From Schizophyllum amplum (taxonomy: Eukaryota > Basidiomycota > Agaricomycetes > Agaricales > Schizophyllaceae), in the NCBI GenBank assembly GCA_007026445.1, contig VDMD01000160.1, positions 1 through 47,653 of the forward strand: DNA of 47,653 bases. Reading direction: 5' to 3'. The stretch's first letter is position 1; the number at the start of each line of letters is the position of its first letter. The notes under the pieces are model-generated. The model saw nothing but the letters and a program-made list of their open reading frames with translations, was not told the DNA's origin and made no database searches. Made by a program: the position numbers and the translations under genes. This document shows, piece by piece, positions 20,501 to 32,939 of this stretch.

Positions 20501-23259
20501 GAACGCTGTTGTGGGGAAGTCCAGAGCAGTCTCAGGAATGAGCTTCGAGATAGTCCGCATGCAGATGCTGGTCTGGTTTTTCGCTGCCAAAGCGACATCA
20601 AATCCAGTGCTGAGCGTGTCGCCGCCGTGGAAACACGACACGAGCTTTCCCCCAAAGCCAAAGCTGATGACGGGGGCGCGAGACGCTGTCCGCCCGAGGA
20701 CATCGTTGGTCCCCAGCAGTGACGGCGACGGTGCATACTGCGAGATGGTCGGCTTGACTGTGAGCTCCTGGGCGCCGCCAAAGCCTGAAGTGCCAGCGTC
20801 GTTCATGCCGTATGGCGTGTATCCGTATCTCGACGTACCGCTGCCGCCGTAATCGCTTGCCGCTTCGCCTGACTGGTATCTATTGTGTTGTCCTGGAGCA
20901 TATGGATCTTCTGGGCTGAGCGAGCTCACGGACCGTATGGAGTCCTTGGACTTCGACCGCTCATGTGCGGACGCTCCACTGGGAGGCGGGGCCATCTTGG
21001 GAGGGGCCGCATAGCGGCTAGCACCGGCGATGCTACTAGTCGACCTGACGGACGATACAGACTGCGCACCCGGAGACGACACTCTTCCAGGAGCAGCGCC
21101 GTTTTGATGCGGCGCGTAGGGGTCGAAAGCAGGCAGAGCCGGGGACGCAGTAGAAGCGAACGAGATAGTTGACGCTTGCTGAGGCGCGTAATGATCATAC
21201 GCACTGCTGGTCTGAGTTGGAGGGGCATATTGCTCATACGAAGATCTGGCCGTCGTCTGCGTTACCGGAGATGTCGTCCGATCGCCTGGGGTCGCATATG
21301 CCATTCCGTATGCGCTGACATTGTTCGCGAAAGGGCTGCCTGTCCGGCTAGCGGGACGCATCGAAATGCGCGACGAAGCCCGCTCCTGTAAAGGAGGACT
21401 GCCATACCGCTGCGTGAGATCTATCGACGACGCCCGAGAGCCGGATGGGGACGAGCGATCCGACCGAGGCGGGGGAGGAACCATTGAAGACTTAGTAGGC
21501 GGTGGCGAGATTGTTGACGTAGGCGGCGAGGGATACGCGAATTCAGGATAGGCTGGAACTGCGTAACGCGGACTTGCCCTGTCCAAGGGAGGGGAGCCGG
21601 AAGACGAGGGCGGTAGCGGAACAGATGCAGGTGGAGGTGCGGGGGCAGCATAGGCGTTAAACGCAGCGCTTTGAGCAGGCAAGCCCGCCTCGAAGTCATC
21701 GCCACCCTCCATGTCATGAACTTGCTCACCACCTTCGCGATCAACCATCCCTTCGTCGCCGTGACCTCCTTCCGGATCCAAGGCATCGTCTATAGCAGTG
21801 ATGGTTTTGTCCGTGTCCAGTGCAGGTGCTTCCACGGACGCAGTAGACCCATGGGAAGGTTGGTACGGCGCTGACGGCGACATTGAACGTCCGTGGTTCG
21901 CGTCAGCTGCTGTGCCGAGAACCGGATGCGCGTACGGGTCTACAGTCGGCACGTATGGGGACGACTGGTTCCAGTTCTGGCTCAGAGGCCGGGGCGGGGG
22001 CGGGCTGGCGTAGTGTGATTGTACGCTTGGTGATCGGGCTGGCGGAGGATGGACAGTAGATCCAGGGTGGCCCATCGAAGGTGGCGGACTGGTGAAGTGC
22101 GACGCGCTCGAGGGTCGAACAGGTGGCGCCGCTGCAAAATGCGACGAGCTGGCTGGACGAGGTGGCGGAGGGCTGGCAAACCGCGATGCGCCGGCTGATT
22201 GTGGAGGAGCAGAATACTGCGAGGATACCGACGACTTCCTGGGGGGCGGAGGAGGCAGCGGTGGCGCCTCTTGCTGCTGCTGGAGGGAGCCGTACATGGC
22301 CGGACTTGCATATGCGCCGTAAGCGGAAGCAGCTGGGGCCAGGCGAGTCGTCGACTTCTGCTTCGAAATGGTCGGAATAGGTGGGTCATAGGCATTCGCC
22401 AACTTGGGCCTCGCGGGCGCTTGTTTGGAAAGAGGAGGCGCCGTAGCTGGTGCAGCAGGTGTCATGTATGGAGAGCTCGCCCCAGAATATGTAGCGTACG
22501 GCGTGTAAGGCGACGAAGTTGCGCTCTGGGCTGCATAGGGCGACGCGGTATTTGCGCTATACGTAGCAAAAGGGGACGCGGTGGGGGCCAAGTTTGGCGT
22601 ATATTGAGCGAACTGCGCTGCCGCCGGCGACTGGAATGTTGACGGCGGGGGAGCATATGGGTCGGTCTTGAGTTGTGAGGACGTAACGGACGAGGTCTGG
22701 TACGAGTTCTGTGCCGGTTGTGCTGGAGTTCGATATTGTTCGTAGGAGGTCGTGTTCGTCGAGGCCGTATTGGAGTACTGATCGTAACCGTATACCTGCG
22801 TAGACGGAGTGTACGTGTCGCCTACCGGATAATTGCGGTCAGCGACTCGTACGTGGACGACAGCAGATCGGACGCACCTCTCACAGCGCTTTCGGATGGA
22901 TAGTGTGACCCAGCCTGCCATTGTTGCTGTCCGTCGTAGTATCCCTGCTGTCCGTACGCCGCTCCTGTGCCATTGGTTTGCTGGGTCGGCTCGGCGGCTG
23001 ACGTCGCGTACCCTTGGGCACCGGAGGTATCATGCTGAGTACCCACTGTGGCCGCCCCTCCCTGGGCATCCGTGGTATCATTTCCGCTCGATATTTGGTC
23101 GAAGAAGTCAGCGTCGCCTGCAGGCTCGGCACCGAACAGGTTACCAGCGGGTGCAGCGGTGGTACTTCCAGCGGAAGGCTTGTCGGACTCGTCTCCAAGG
23201 TTTGAGAACGGGTCAGACGCTGGGCCGTCGGCGCCAAAGAGGGAGGCGGCGGCTTCCAT
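17511..23259 (-). CDS. SEC16: COPII coat assembly protein Sec16
   Basis: Sec16 scaffolds ER exit sites and organises Sec23/24 and Sec13/31. The ATG at 23259 begins MEAAASLFGADGPASDPFSN, an acidic start with a DADFFDQIS motif. An intron (donor GTGCGT, acceptor CGGTAG) joins SAVR to GDTYTPSTQ. Several hundred residues of Pro/Ser/Tyr/Ala-rich low complexity follow. The central conserved domain shows APVISFGFGGKLVSCF, KLIPETALDFP, TSVLKYLQDRAEELSRG, KLVLVKLLKVMVEHDGRLTG, AAYNLALDEKLWAHAMVIAS and DAWQEVVNEFLKGE. The C-terminal part includes EETSFYYDKEQKRWVNKK and ends in a basic SRYVDVFNQPGQ, the usual Sec16 tail. I estimate about 1,700 residues, within the large range of fungal Sec16. No frame break was noticed. 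Short introns lie mainly in the 3' half. Confidence 0.88.
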
Positions 23260-23913
23260 GCTGCTGGCCGTTGAACCACAAAGAGCAAGCGCAAAGGACA
23301 GTGAAGCAGGACGAGGAGGAGAGTGTCCAAGTGATATTTGCCCGTGATTGTCACGAGCATCAGCATCAACACGTCATCACCGAATGTTGATTTCCTCAGA
23401 AAATCATGCCAGCTGGGCTTGTCCACCGGACCATCGCAACATTTGCGGGGACAGACGCATGGATGCAGATCCGTATAATCGTGCAGCAGTGCACGCCGGC
23501 ATCAATTGACTACCAAGCTAGCTAGTCGTACTAATAGGTGTAAGAAGACGTGCGTAGAGGAACGGCCTAGCAGGAGAGCAAGATGATCAAAGGGATCTAC
23601 TAGAGCGGCCCAGTAATAGTACGACTGTTCGTGAACGATGAATGAAGACAACTACGTACGGCATTAGAAGACATGGAGAGCGTGCACGTATATATCCAAT
23701 GAACGATGCGACGATGCAGTAAGTTAGCGTTCTTGAAGATGATGAATGCGGTGAGAAAGAGTCGAGCAGAGTGCAGCATGATGCGGAAAGAGAGCCAGGC
23801 AATAATGTGAACGGTAGAGTAACAACGTGCACAGGAGACGGGAGGCGAGATCGAGACAAGACGGATGAAAATGCGTGAAGGACGGTGGTATGAACAGAAA
23901 CAAGAAGCGGGGA
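23260..23913. other. intergenic region: SEC16 upstream and PUF 3' sequence
   Basis: Both neighbouring genes are on the minus strand, so this segment holds the SEC16 promoter (right of 23260) and the downstream region of the PUF gene. It is relatively AT-rich. No gene, TATA box or repeat was recognised. Confidence 0.4.
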
Positions 23914-26766
23914 TTAAAGCTCGGGTATGGTAGTTAACGAGTCATGCGCCTGGCGGGGGTCCACCGGACGCCCTGCACCCTGCGGGTGCAGCGGGGAGCC
24001 AGAGACGGCGGCCTCCTGCTTATTCAAGAGGCGCTCGACTGCAGGGACCTTAGGACGATCGACATCGCAGGTGCAAAACGACTCACCGGCGACGAGATGC
24101 TTGCTGTACGCGCTGGAGTACCTGCGCATGTTCGCGATATGCGGCTTCACCTTCGCAATGAGCATGTCCTTTTGCTCGCCCTCCGCTGTCGCGAGGGCGC
24201 GCTGCAGGACGTAGTCTGTACGTGATAATCAACATCAGACGCAACAACACGCAGGGGAATGCACGTACTCGCAAACTGGTCCTTCATCATGATGACCAGA
24301 GGGCTGACGCCGTCCGCCGTCGGCATCATGATCTCGTCGATGAGATGGGCGCGCGTCTCCACGTCCGCAAAGACCAAAGCCTTCTCGCAGACGTTCGACG
24401 CAAACTTGTGTCGCGCGAGAGCCAGGATCTGACCCCGCATCTGGTTCAGAACCAGCGCCTTGTCCGTCGCGGACCCGTGCTCGATGACAAACTGCACGAC
24501 GTAGTTCTGCAGCCATAGTCAGCACACAAGGAACAGGCAAGCTGGAAGATGATGACTCACGCCGAACTGGTCCTGGGCGAGGTTGAGCACGTATTTGTGC
24601 AGCTCATCCATGAGCGGGAATGTCATCTCGTGCGGGAGATGCTCCAGCGAGCGCTGGAGCACACGGCACCCGTAGGGGTGCGTCGAGAGGTCGTAGACAT
24701 TGCCGCGGAACGTCGACACGAACTGGAGCCGATCCGCCGGCACACGCTCAATTAGTTTTTGGATAACCTGGAAGGAAGTATGAACACCACTGCTCATATC
24801 AACGGAGGCAGGTGCACTGACGTGATTACCGTTCGCGTCCTTCACACACTTAAGCACATGAGCCTCGAGTTCGCGGACGAAAGCGCCCTGCTGCTCCGGT
24901 AGAATACACTCGATAGCCTGATGAACATTGCATCAGCCGCCACGCATGAAATGGACAGATGGAAGTACGAACCTTTTGAACAACTCTGCAACCGTACATC
25001 TGTAGTGACAGGGGAAGGATGTGGCCCTCCATAGTGCTGGCGAGGACGGTCTTCTGTACTTGGGTACCGTGCTCAAATAGCTTCTGAATAACCTGCACAA
25101 GTCATCAGCATGCACGACTGTGGCGACATCGAGAGCATACGCACGTAATTACCGAAAACATCTTGAATAAGCTGAAGCGCATTGTCCGGCACAATCTCGT
25201 CGAACACAATCTGCTTCTCCTCGGTCGAAGCCGTCTCAAGCTTCTGCTGGATGAAGCGGGAGCCGTGCTGGTCACCAGAGAACTCGACGATGTAGCCGAA
25301 GATATCCTGTCAACTGTCAACAACAAGTTCCCGATGCGAGCGCGTCGCGACGCACCCTAAGCTCCCATTTCCTAGCTTTGTTCGCGCGGAACTCGTCGAG
25401 CAACGCGCTGCGGAGGGCGATGCTACGATGGCGGCCGTGGCGCAGGGGCGCGTACATGGCCGGCTGCGAGTACATATTGCTGCCGGTGATCATCATCGGG
25501 ATGCCGCTGCTGTACTCCATTGTGTTGCGTGGGTACACAGGAGACGACGGCGTTGAGCGCATCATACCCGGCGAGGTCAGGCCCTGCTGAATGTTCAACT
25601 TGTAGTAGGCGTCAGCAAATGGTGCTCGCGGTTGCAGCACTAGGTGCCAACCTGCATCTCCCGCTTCTTGTCGCTGTACGTCGCCGGCGTCGAGGGGGCC
25701 GATGTCGGGGTCAACATCGGCGTCGGCGGCGTGTACATGGGGTAGTAGTACTGGTTGCCGCGTCCGCCACTGTAGTCATAGTAGAGACCAGCTTGTTGGC
25801 GGTGCATGTCAGAGATGGGGCTCGGGGGAACGCTCTGCAACCTAGAGTACATAGCCACGATCGTCAGCACAACCCGAAGAGGCGCAAATCGTTAGATCGT
25901 TCTCCTCACCCATAGGGATAGTCCATATAGGATTCTCTGGTGCGGGATTGGCATAATAGCCGCCATAGTCGGCAGGAGAGTAGACGCCGTAAGGACGGTG
26001 CGCAGTCATCGGAGGGGTATCCGAATTGGCGAGGGGGGTCCAGCTGCACGGGCCTGGCCGCTATAGTCGTCTGCGACAACCATGCCGCGCAGTGCGAGGC
26101 TGAGGTCGGTGTCGACTCCAGAGCCGGGAAGTGTGTCGAAGGCTCCTGCTGTTGGTAGGAAAGTTAGCATGGCTACTATACTGCTAGCGGGAGAAGACTT
26201 ACCGGTCGGGGACGTTGACGACGCATACCGCGTGTTGGCTTCCTTCACGTTGTCATACCCTTGAGGCGAATACCGCCCGCTCTTGGCACCGGCGGGGCGC
26301 TCATCCTGAGGACACGAGGTGTGTGAGATCGAAAGCCTAAGTTGACGCGCGGAAACGCACCATTCTACCTACCGAGAGTGTCGGACCGTTCTGCCTCTGC
26401 ATCGATGCGTGCAAAATGGATGAGTCCTGCAAAACGGGGGTCAGCTACGCGTGCTATGACACGCGGACGCCGCGTCGCGCGTACCAGAGGCGCGTTGTCC
26501 TTCTTGCAGGACTGGCGCTCTCGTCTTCCCAGACGCCACTTGTAGGACGCGAGGACGTCCAACTCTCGGAGCGTGCTGTCGTGCTTGACTGGTCGGTCAA
26601 GCTGGTAGCCGAGGAGACGGAAAGGTTCCGCTTGGACGTCGGGTTGTTGCCCCACACCTGATGGAAACGCCCACATTAGTTATTACGCGAACGGGAGCAC
26701 GAGGAGTCGGCGACGCACGGGCCAACCGGAGTTGAGGGTCTTGAAGCTGCCATTGGGGTTGCTCAT
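23914..26766 (-). CDS. Pumilio-family RNA-binding protein (Puf3/PUM1 type)
   Basis: This is a cytoplasmic repressor that binds mRNA 3' UTRs through eight alpha-helical PUF repeats. The ATG at 26766 gives [16 protein letters not shown], spliced to [16 protein letters not shown], followed by a long Ser/Pro/Tyr-rich region. The RNA-reading helices of the eight repeats are visible in order: GSRFIQQ, NYVIQ, CRVVQ, NHVIQ, CRVLQ, NYVVQ, SNVCE, NYVLQ. Introns interrupt repeats, for example between A and NYVLQRALA in repeat 8. After the domain comes [20 protein letters not shown] and an approximately 40-residue tail to the stop at 23914. The residue triplets equal those of human PUM1 as I recall them, so the expected target is UGUAUAUA. 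Puf3 in yeast controls mitochondrial mRNAs; whether this gene shares that role is inference. Confidence 0.9.
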
Positions 26767-27330
26767 TGCTGCTCCGAGAATGTTGGCGGAAGATGTGGAG
26801 AGGGAGCGGTGAGACTACAGCGGGGTGAGTGAGCGTAGGTGTGGGAGGAGGGGTGTGCGCACGGTGGGAGGCGAGTTGGTGGGAGCGGAGTTCAAGGCCG
26901 AGGATCCAGAGACTTTGCGAGAGGCGTCCGCAGACATGCGCAGACGAATTAGAACTAGAAAACTGTGAGGGAGGATCAAGAAGGTGAGGGGTGGGACGCA
27001 CCGTAAGTGAACAATTAGGGACACTACGAGTATGTATTTGAGCCTGACGAAGAAAGGAAGACGCGTCCAAAGGCCGTTTGTACAAAGCGCAAGCGGTGTG
27101 TCGGCTGGGACGCTGCGCAAAGAGAGCAAGCGCGTGTGGGGGGAAGAAACGCGACTCACGAAGAGGATGGTGGAGGAGGTAGGCGTATATAAGGAGGGAA
27201 TGTACACGGGGCCGCTGCGAACCGAGTGACGGTCGAGAGCAAGGCAGGAAAAGTTGGGTTTCCTGCCACGCACAAGCCTGCGAACGAGGCGTGGTAAATG
27301 TAGTAAATCTCCGTGGAACCAGAACAGAGG
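26767..27330 (-). promoter_or_regulatory. PUF gene upstream region
   Basis: The minus strand is strongly pyrimidine-rich between about 26770 and 27200, and the sequence TATATA lies near 27187-27192. This fits a long 5' UTR and promoter. The open frames here are low-complexity Ser/Pro/Leu/His translations of the CT-rich DNA and are not convincing genes. Confidence 0.35.
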
Positions 27331-29350
27331 TTGTGAATGCCGGCATCAGAATTAATTACCCGGCCGCTTCTCATGATCGCCCCGCACGTGTCTCTCATGT
27401 CCCCCTCGAGCGCCGTCACCCGTGTTCGGGGATGTCGAGGACTCCCTCGCAAGTACCCCATGGGTAATGGCATCTCATGGCATCTTCAGCTTGCCTCGAA
27501 CATGCGGTGCAGAGACAGCTCCGAGCTCTTCATACTCCAGGTCTGTCTGCGCGGTCACTCCGAAGCGCGCGCATACATCGCATGGCCTTGGCGACGGCGT
27601 GCTTCTGTCTCAATCGAGCCCCCGGCGTGTTCTGCTTACTCGTGCTTATCCACAGCGAGCTGGGGCTCACGCACCCCGTCACACACGCTCGAGGGGACCT
27701 CGAATACATCCAGAATATCTGCAGGTTTACTACAATTTCTCTTATGCTGGCCCAGTCAATCCGCATCGGGAAGGTGAACAACACTGTGACCAAATCGGCA
27801 AAACGGTGCACCACGAGCGATACACGTGGCCCCGCATCCCATGTACTGCGGACTCCGACTCCGCAATCCGTGAGCAGGCTTTGAACAGGCTGTCCCCTTT
27901 CTCAGCGCCGCCATGGTTTGGCCATGGTCGCCCTCCGCCCTCTGCGACGGGTCCGTTTCTGCCCAACTCCGACCCGCTGGGCCGCCGCAGAATTGCGTCT
28001 CTTGGTGGCTTCTCCATCTCCGGCTCTGAATCTCAAGTGATGGCCGCCTCTTGGTTCTTCGATTGCATGGATGGTCACAAGACTCAGACAAGACTCGTGA
28101 TTCTGCTCAAATTCTGCTTTGCCTTCGTCAGTCTCATCTGTCTGCTGACGCACCTTGACCTGGTCCTGCTCCGAACTTCCTTCTTTCGGCATGTTGGTAA
28201 GCTTGTGCGCCTTTAAGTCTGTATAGCACTGGTCTCTCGCAACATCGGACGCCCTATGAGGAGAAATTCGGGCTGCCTGAGCCGGGACGGGCCCTGTGTT
28301 GCCCGAACCGCTGCCCGAATAGACGCACTGCACACGGGCGGGCCGGGGCGGCCGCATCTCGCACGGGCGTAAGTCCAAAAGGACCTTCCCCCGGCGCCGA
28401 TCTGTTCACAGTCGATCTCTGTATTCCAGTCTCCTCCCGCGATATGATGCTTTCGAACACCAAAGCGCTTCGCCGTGATATTAGAAGGCAGTCATCCTTG
28501 CGCTCCTACAAACGCTCCCTGTGCTCTTGGTTGATTCTCTCATCTGACTCGTCCATCTCAGGGTGTAGTAGGACCTTGCACATCCGGAGGCTCAATACGC
28601 ACGGCGACCGTCCCCCTCTCCCCGCCGCGCGACACGTTTGTAAAGGCTGCCCCGTGCCCTTGTCTCTTCAACTTGTGCGCCATGCCCCTGATGCCTTCGT
28701 GCTCGGCTATCCCGGACGCCGCACGCAGTCCCTGACTGGATCGTCTGCGCAACAACATGACACCAGTTTCGTTCTACACGCAATAGAGGGAGCAGTTTTC
28801 TGGTGCAAACCTTGTTCTGCATCAGAGGAGCAAACGCGCCCCGACAATTTTTCTATCACAGCGAAGTCGAACCGTGAACATGACTCCGCTTCTCACGGCG
28901 AGCTTCTCCCAGGCTTCTCCTCGAGGCGATCCTCTAAAACTTCCTAACGAAGGTCGTACGCAAGTCGGACGAAGCCGCGGAAGCGTGAAGGCGCCTTGGC
29001 ACGCCCACTTTGCAGTCGCAGAGCAGAGCGCGTCATCGCAGCCGCTGCATGCGCACGAGATGAGGCCAGTGCGCTCCGCCGAGCAGGCGATGGCGAGAGG
29101 ACAGTCCCTGAGACATTTATCTCCAGCGGTGTGCATACTTAGGCGCAAACGCACAGGCCGGTGAGCGTTAAAGTTCATGATAGCACCCGATGCGCCGGTT
29201 GGTATTTGCCCTGCTGATTGCGCGCCTATAGACACCGAGGCCAGTACGCCACATGGACCTACAAGTATGCCACCCAATCTCTTGTGCGACTTCCAATTAA
29301 AGCTGCCTTGATACTGAAAGTAACCCCTAAGCGAAACCGGCCCCCTCAAC
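27331..29350. other. gene-poor region with unassigned open frames
   Basis: No gene could be assigned. A 264-codon plus-strand frame (27422-28216) contains a hydrophobic stretch, RLVILLKFCFAFVSLICLLT, but its N-terminal part does not look coding. On the minus strand, around 28188 an ATG opens MPKEGSSEQDQVK followed by a possible donor GTGCGT. At about 28690-28560, MAHKLKRQGHGAAFTNVSRG looks like a short real peptide. Around 29300-29160 a frame reads GGILVGPCGVLASVSIGAQS. These may be small lineage-specific genes or remnants. Confidence 0.3.
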
Positions 29351-30960
29351 GAAACACGCGGATGGCGTCACCCAGAATTCTCTGAAATTCCGAGAAAATC
29401 ATATGGTGTATAGGCAAGTATCAAATGTATGCACACAAAATCTCAGACCAATAGCTGCACTGCGTAGCACAAACTGCCATGAACAGGAGGATGACTTCCA
29501 TCAACCAGAATACGACGCGTTCTGCAAGCTTGCAGGACGATTCGTCCAACTCACCTCTCTAAACATTGTAGGTAGCTTCATCGGACCTAGAGAGACATTC
29601 CTACAGAAACGTACAGTGAACGACCAGGCGAGTCGTTGCGCAGGGCGGATGTTTCGCTGAGGGGTATAACCGGAGTTCCCCACCTCACGCTTCCACCCCC
29701 TCCCATTTGCTCAAATCACCGCCGATCCCTCTGAAATTACTTATACGTATACTAGACAGTAAACATGAACGATTACCAACTCTCAGCCTATGTCATGAGA
29801 GTGACTGAGTGAGCGTGGGCCCATTCGTAAAATCGTTTCGTTCATGGGTTACTTTCAGTATCCGTCATCATAAATTATGGGCTTCCAAGTTCCGTTGGTG
29901 GAGACGCAGCTCTCATTATCATAATGAAGTCCCCCTGGCGACAAAATTGACTACCTCCCAGCTTCTATTGGGGTAAACCACAGCTACAGCCTCCGGAGAA
30001 GTGCTGTCGTCGTCGGATTGCAACAGTGCGCGGAGGTGTGCGGCGACAATCGCTCGCCGATATTACGGAGGCTCGGAGGCGCCTTGCTCGCCCTCTTACG
30101 CCAGTGGCGTCCGACCTAACGCAGTACAGTGACTGCTGAAGATTTCTGCAGCCCCTGACGAGGGCAACTCCCAAATCTATTCAGATCATCCTCCTGTCTC
30201 GACATCATTCGTCAACCTCGGACCCAGAGGCCGACCGGAGGCGCACCATACTGGCGTGCGCGAAGCCTACTCCATGTAGCTTTCAGGGTCGAGAGCAAAT
30301 ACACATTCGTGCAGGTCTCCCCTGGGTCTCCCCCCACTTCTAGCGCAATCTAACGCCGCGCTGAGACAAGGGCGCTTCCCTCGCCCTCGACGGTGCATTT
30401 GTTTGCGCTCCCCGTATATTTATCTTTGCTGCGCCGCTCCGCTCGCTCGAGGGTGTTGAGAGGCTCAAAGGCGTTCTGGCGCGCAAGCGAGCCTCGGCCC
30501 ACAGGACGACCGAATGTCGAACGGAAGTGCCGCAATTTCCCAAGTTCGAGTTCGGTCGAGTCTCACGGGCGCGTGGAAGCGACGATTGTTGTTACCTAAT
30601 GGAGTTGGCCAGTACTTCCGCGGAGGCATTTTGCTTCGTGCACGGTCTTGCACGGTGCGCCTGGAGAGCGCGCTCCTACTTAGCTTCAAGCTGCCTCAAT
30701 ATTCAATATTCAGCCCTCGTTCCTCTTGTTCCTGCGGTGTTGACCGTTTGACGTTCTCGTACGTGTTGCTCCTCCAACTTGCAGGTCATATCCTGGGCCG
30801 CGTATCTCATCGTGCCCTGCCCCTCAAGCGCCTAACAAACTGCGCTCAGGATTCGCAGACAAATGAATCTGCAATACTTAGGTGCGAAACTTTTACATGA
30901 ATATATGTTTAAATCTTTCGGTTATTCTCATACAATACTTCCTTCCTATCATTTGCGCCT
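29351..30960. other. gene-poor region
   Basis: No gene was assigned. A plus-strand frame at 29403-29660 includes FCKLAGRFVQLTSLNIVGSF, which resembles a leucine-rich segment of an F-box protein, but no start, F-box or second exon was found. The part from 30900 leftwards from the aldo-keto reductase stop is AT-rich 3' sequence. Confidence 0.3.
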
Positions 30961-32185
30961 TTAGTTCGTGCCATCTGGCAAATCCGGCGCCGGGAAGTCG
31001 GTCGACATATGCTCAGCCTACACGTATATGTCAGAAACGTTGCTTGCGACAGGAAGGCGGCTAGAGCAAGGCAAGACACTCACGTAATACCTGAAGTGCA
31101 CGGTCTGCCCAACGCGGCTTATCTCCTCCACTTCCTCAGCGGTCAGGAGATCGCCTGGGAGGTGGGCGATATCAGCAAGGCCCTGGATGCGGCCGGGGTT
31201 GCCGGACGCAGTGACGGCCACTGCGCCGGTAGCACGCGTCCAGAGGAGGAGCACCGTCACTTCATCGACTTTGACAGGGAGATCCTGGGTGGGGTAGGGA
31301 CATCAGTACAGTAATTATACGCCTCGTCGCCAAACTGCTCGAGGATTGTAGGAAGACAGATGAACGTCCACTCACCGGGTTGCTGGAGGATACACACTGC
31401 GCAATGCGGGTGAGCACAGGCTTGAGGGGTCCGCCCGTTGGGTGGCGAAGGAGCGGGGTCAAAGGACCGAAGGCTTCGGTGAGGATTCCGTGCTTCTTTC
31501 CAATTTCGAGAACCGGCTTGAGGTGGGCGAGCACATACGGATGGTACTCAAACTGATGAGACACGCGCCAGTCAAACACCCCATAAAACTCAGCAGATGA
31601 GACCGACTTGCCTGGTTCACGACTGGCTTGTAGCGCGCGCCCTCCAAGATGATCTCGAGGTCCTGAGGGCGGAAGTTGCTGACACCGATGTCCTTGAGCT
31701 CGCCCGCAGCCTTCATGTCCTCAAAAATACCCCAAGTTGCCTTAAGATCGGCACGGGGTACGACATGGGGGTTGTGAATTAAGAAGAGATCCGGCACAAA
31801 GCCCAGCTTTTCGATGGATCCCTTGATAACGGTGCGAACTTCGTTGAGAGGGTTGATGTATTCCGCTGTTCCTTGTAGTTTCTTATCGTTCGTACGTCCG
31901 GACACTGAGAACAATCAGCATTGGCATAGGGCGAAGGGGCAGAGACGCACACTTCGTGGTGACGAAGATGTCATCCTTCTTGAGGCTCGAGGTCTTCACG
32001 ACCTCTCCCGTCGCCTCTTCGTTCCCATAGTTCTGCGCGGTGTCGATGTGGCGGATGCCCGCCGCGATCGCGATGCGTCCCGATTCAATTGCAGTCTTGT
32101 GTGCATCGCCAGAGCCGTTTCCCCAGGCGAGCCATGGGATCTTCGTGCCAGAGGACAGCGTAAAGGTCGCGATAGACTTGGACAT
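30961..32185 (-). CDS. aldo-keto reductase
   Basis: This is an NAD(P)H-dependent carbonyl or aldose reductase of the single-domain TIM-barrel family. The ATG at 32185 begins MSKSIATFTLSSGTKIPWLA. The catalytic tetrad is visible: Asp and Tyr in RHIDTAQNYGNEEATGE, Lys in IFVTTK and His in DLFLIHNPHV. Further family blocks are KAAGELKDIGVSNF and an FEYHPY block (N/Q-x-E-x-HP). The cofactor-binding part follows, and the C-terminal helix is DLLTAEEVEEISRVGQTVHF. The last intron (GTGAGT...GTGTAG, about 31018-31082) joins FRYY to AEHMSTDFPAPDLPDGTN and the stop at 30961. The substrate cannot be told from sequence. Length, about 310 residues, is normal. Confidence 0.88.
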
Positions 32186-32939
32186 GATGATGGTGGTGGA
32201 TGGGAGAATTGTGCGGAAGCTTGCGATGGCGATCGACGAAGAAGATAAGGTCGCTGACCCGACGCTGACTGTTCGATGACAATATTTGACTGGGCAGTCG
32301 AGATCATGACGTGCGGTCCTTCAAACAGTACTCAAACTTGTCAAAGCCGTCGGCGAGGTCTGGCGAGGTCCGCTCCTCGCAAGAATCGTTCAAGCAGCAG
32401 AGTCATCACACATTTTGCCAACGCACAGCTCGTTTATTTGCATGATGCATCCCAATACTCGACACATCGCTGGAGAAGGCGGTGAAGCATGGTCAAGTCG
32501 AGTGGCAGATGGGGACCGGTCCGATGAGCCGATATCTGAATTTGGTAAACAAATGCTCTGATATCCCCGGGTATGGACCCACAACGCTCAGCGGATATCA
32601 TAGAAGTATTATAGATACTTATGAGGAGCTGACCTGCATATCATTCATTCTGGCCCCAAGCGCTACCAGAGCGCTTCAAACATGTTGGCGTCCGGCGATC
32701 CAAGAACCCGTAAGAAAGTCTTACTGTGCTGAGAGGCAGTAGCGCGTACAGTCACGTCTTTGTCGGATACTCTTCACATATCCAAGTCTGTAACGGTCAG
32801 CTTCGGGCAAAGGTTTGGCCGGCGTGCTCAAGCCTCAGCTGCTACTCAGCGGCGCACTTGCTCTTGGGTCAATCCCGCCCTCCCGTACAGAGCCGTCTAC
32901 AGATACTGCGATGTCATCTATTTATCTATGCTTCTAAGC
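32186..32939. other. intergenic region: AKR promoter and SAM-carrier 3' flank
   Basis: The part next to 32186 is the upstream region of the minus-strand aldo-keto reductase. The part next to 32939 is downstream of the minus-strand mitochondrial carrier. No gene or repeat was recognised in the roughly 750 bp. Confidence 0.4.

Noticed and set aside
20252..22921. The 889-codon SEC16 exon as a separate gene
   Set aside because: Its upstream end includes intron sequence. A GTGCGT...GGTAG intron joins it in frame to the exon starting at 23259, and other exons continue the Sec16 domain downstream.
26597..27346. 249-codon minus-strand frame upstream of the PUF gene
   Set aside because: It is a low-complexity Ser/Pro/Leu/His translation of a CT-rich 5' region and runs through the PUF first exon in another frame.
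27422..28216. 264-codon plus-strand open frame as a membrane protein gene
   Set aside because: There is one hydrophobic stretch, but the rest is rich in Arg, His and Pro as in non-coding GC-rich DNA, with no promoter and no family similarity that I recognise.
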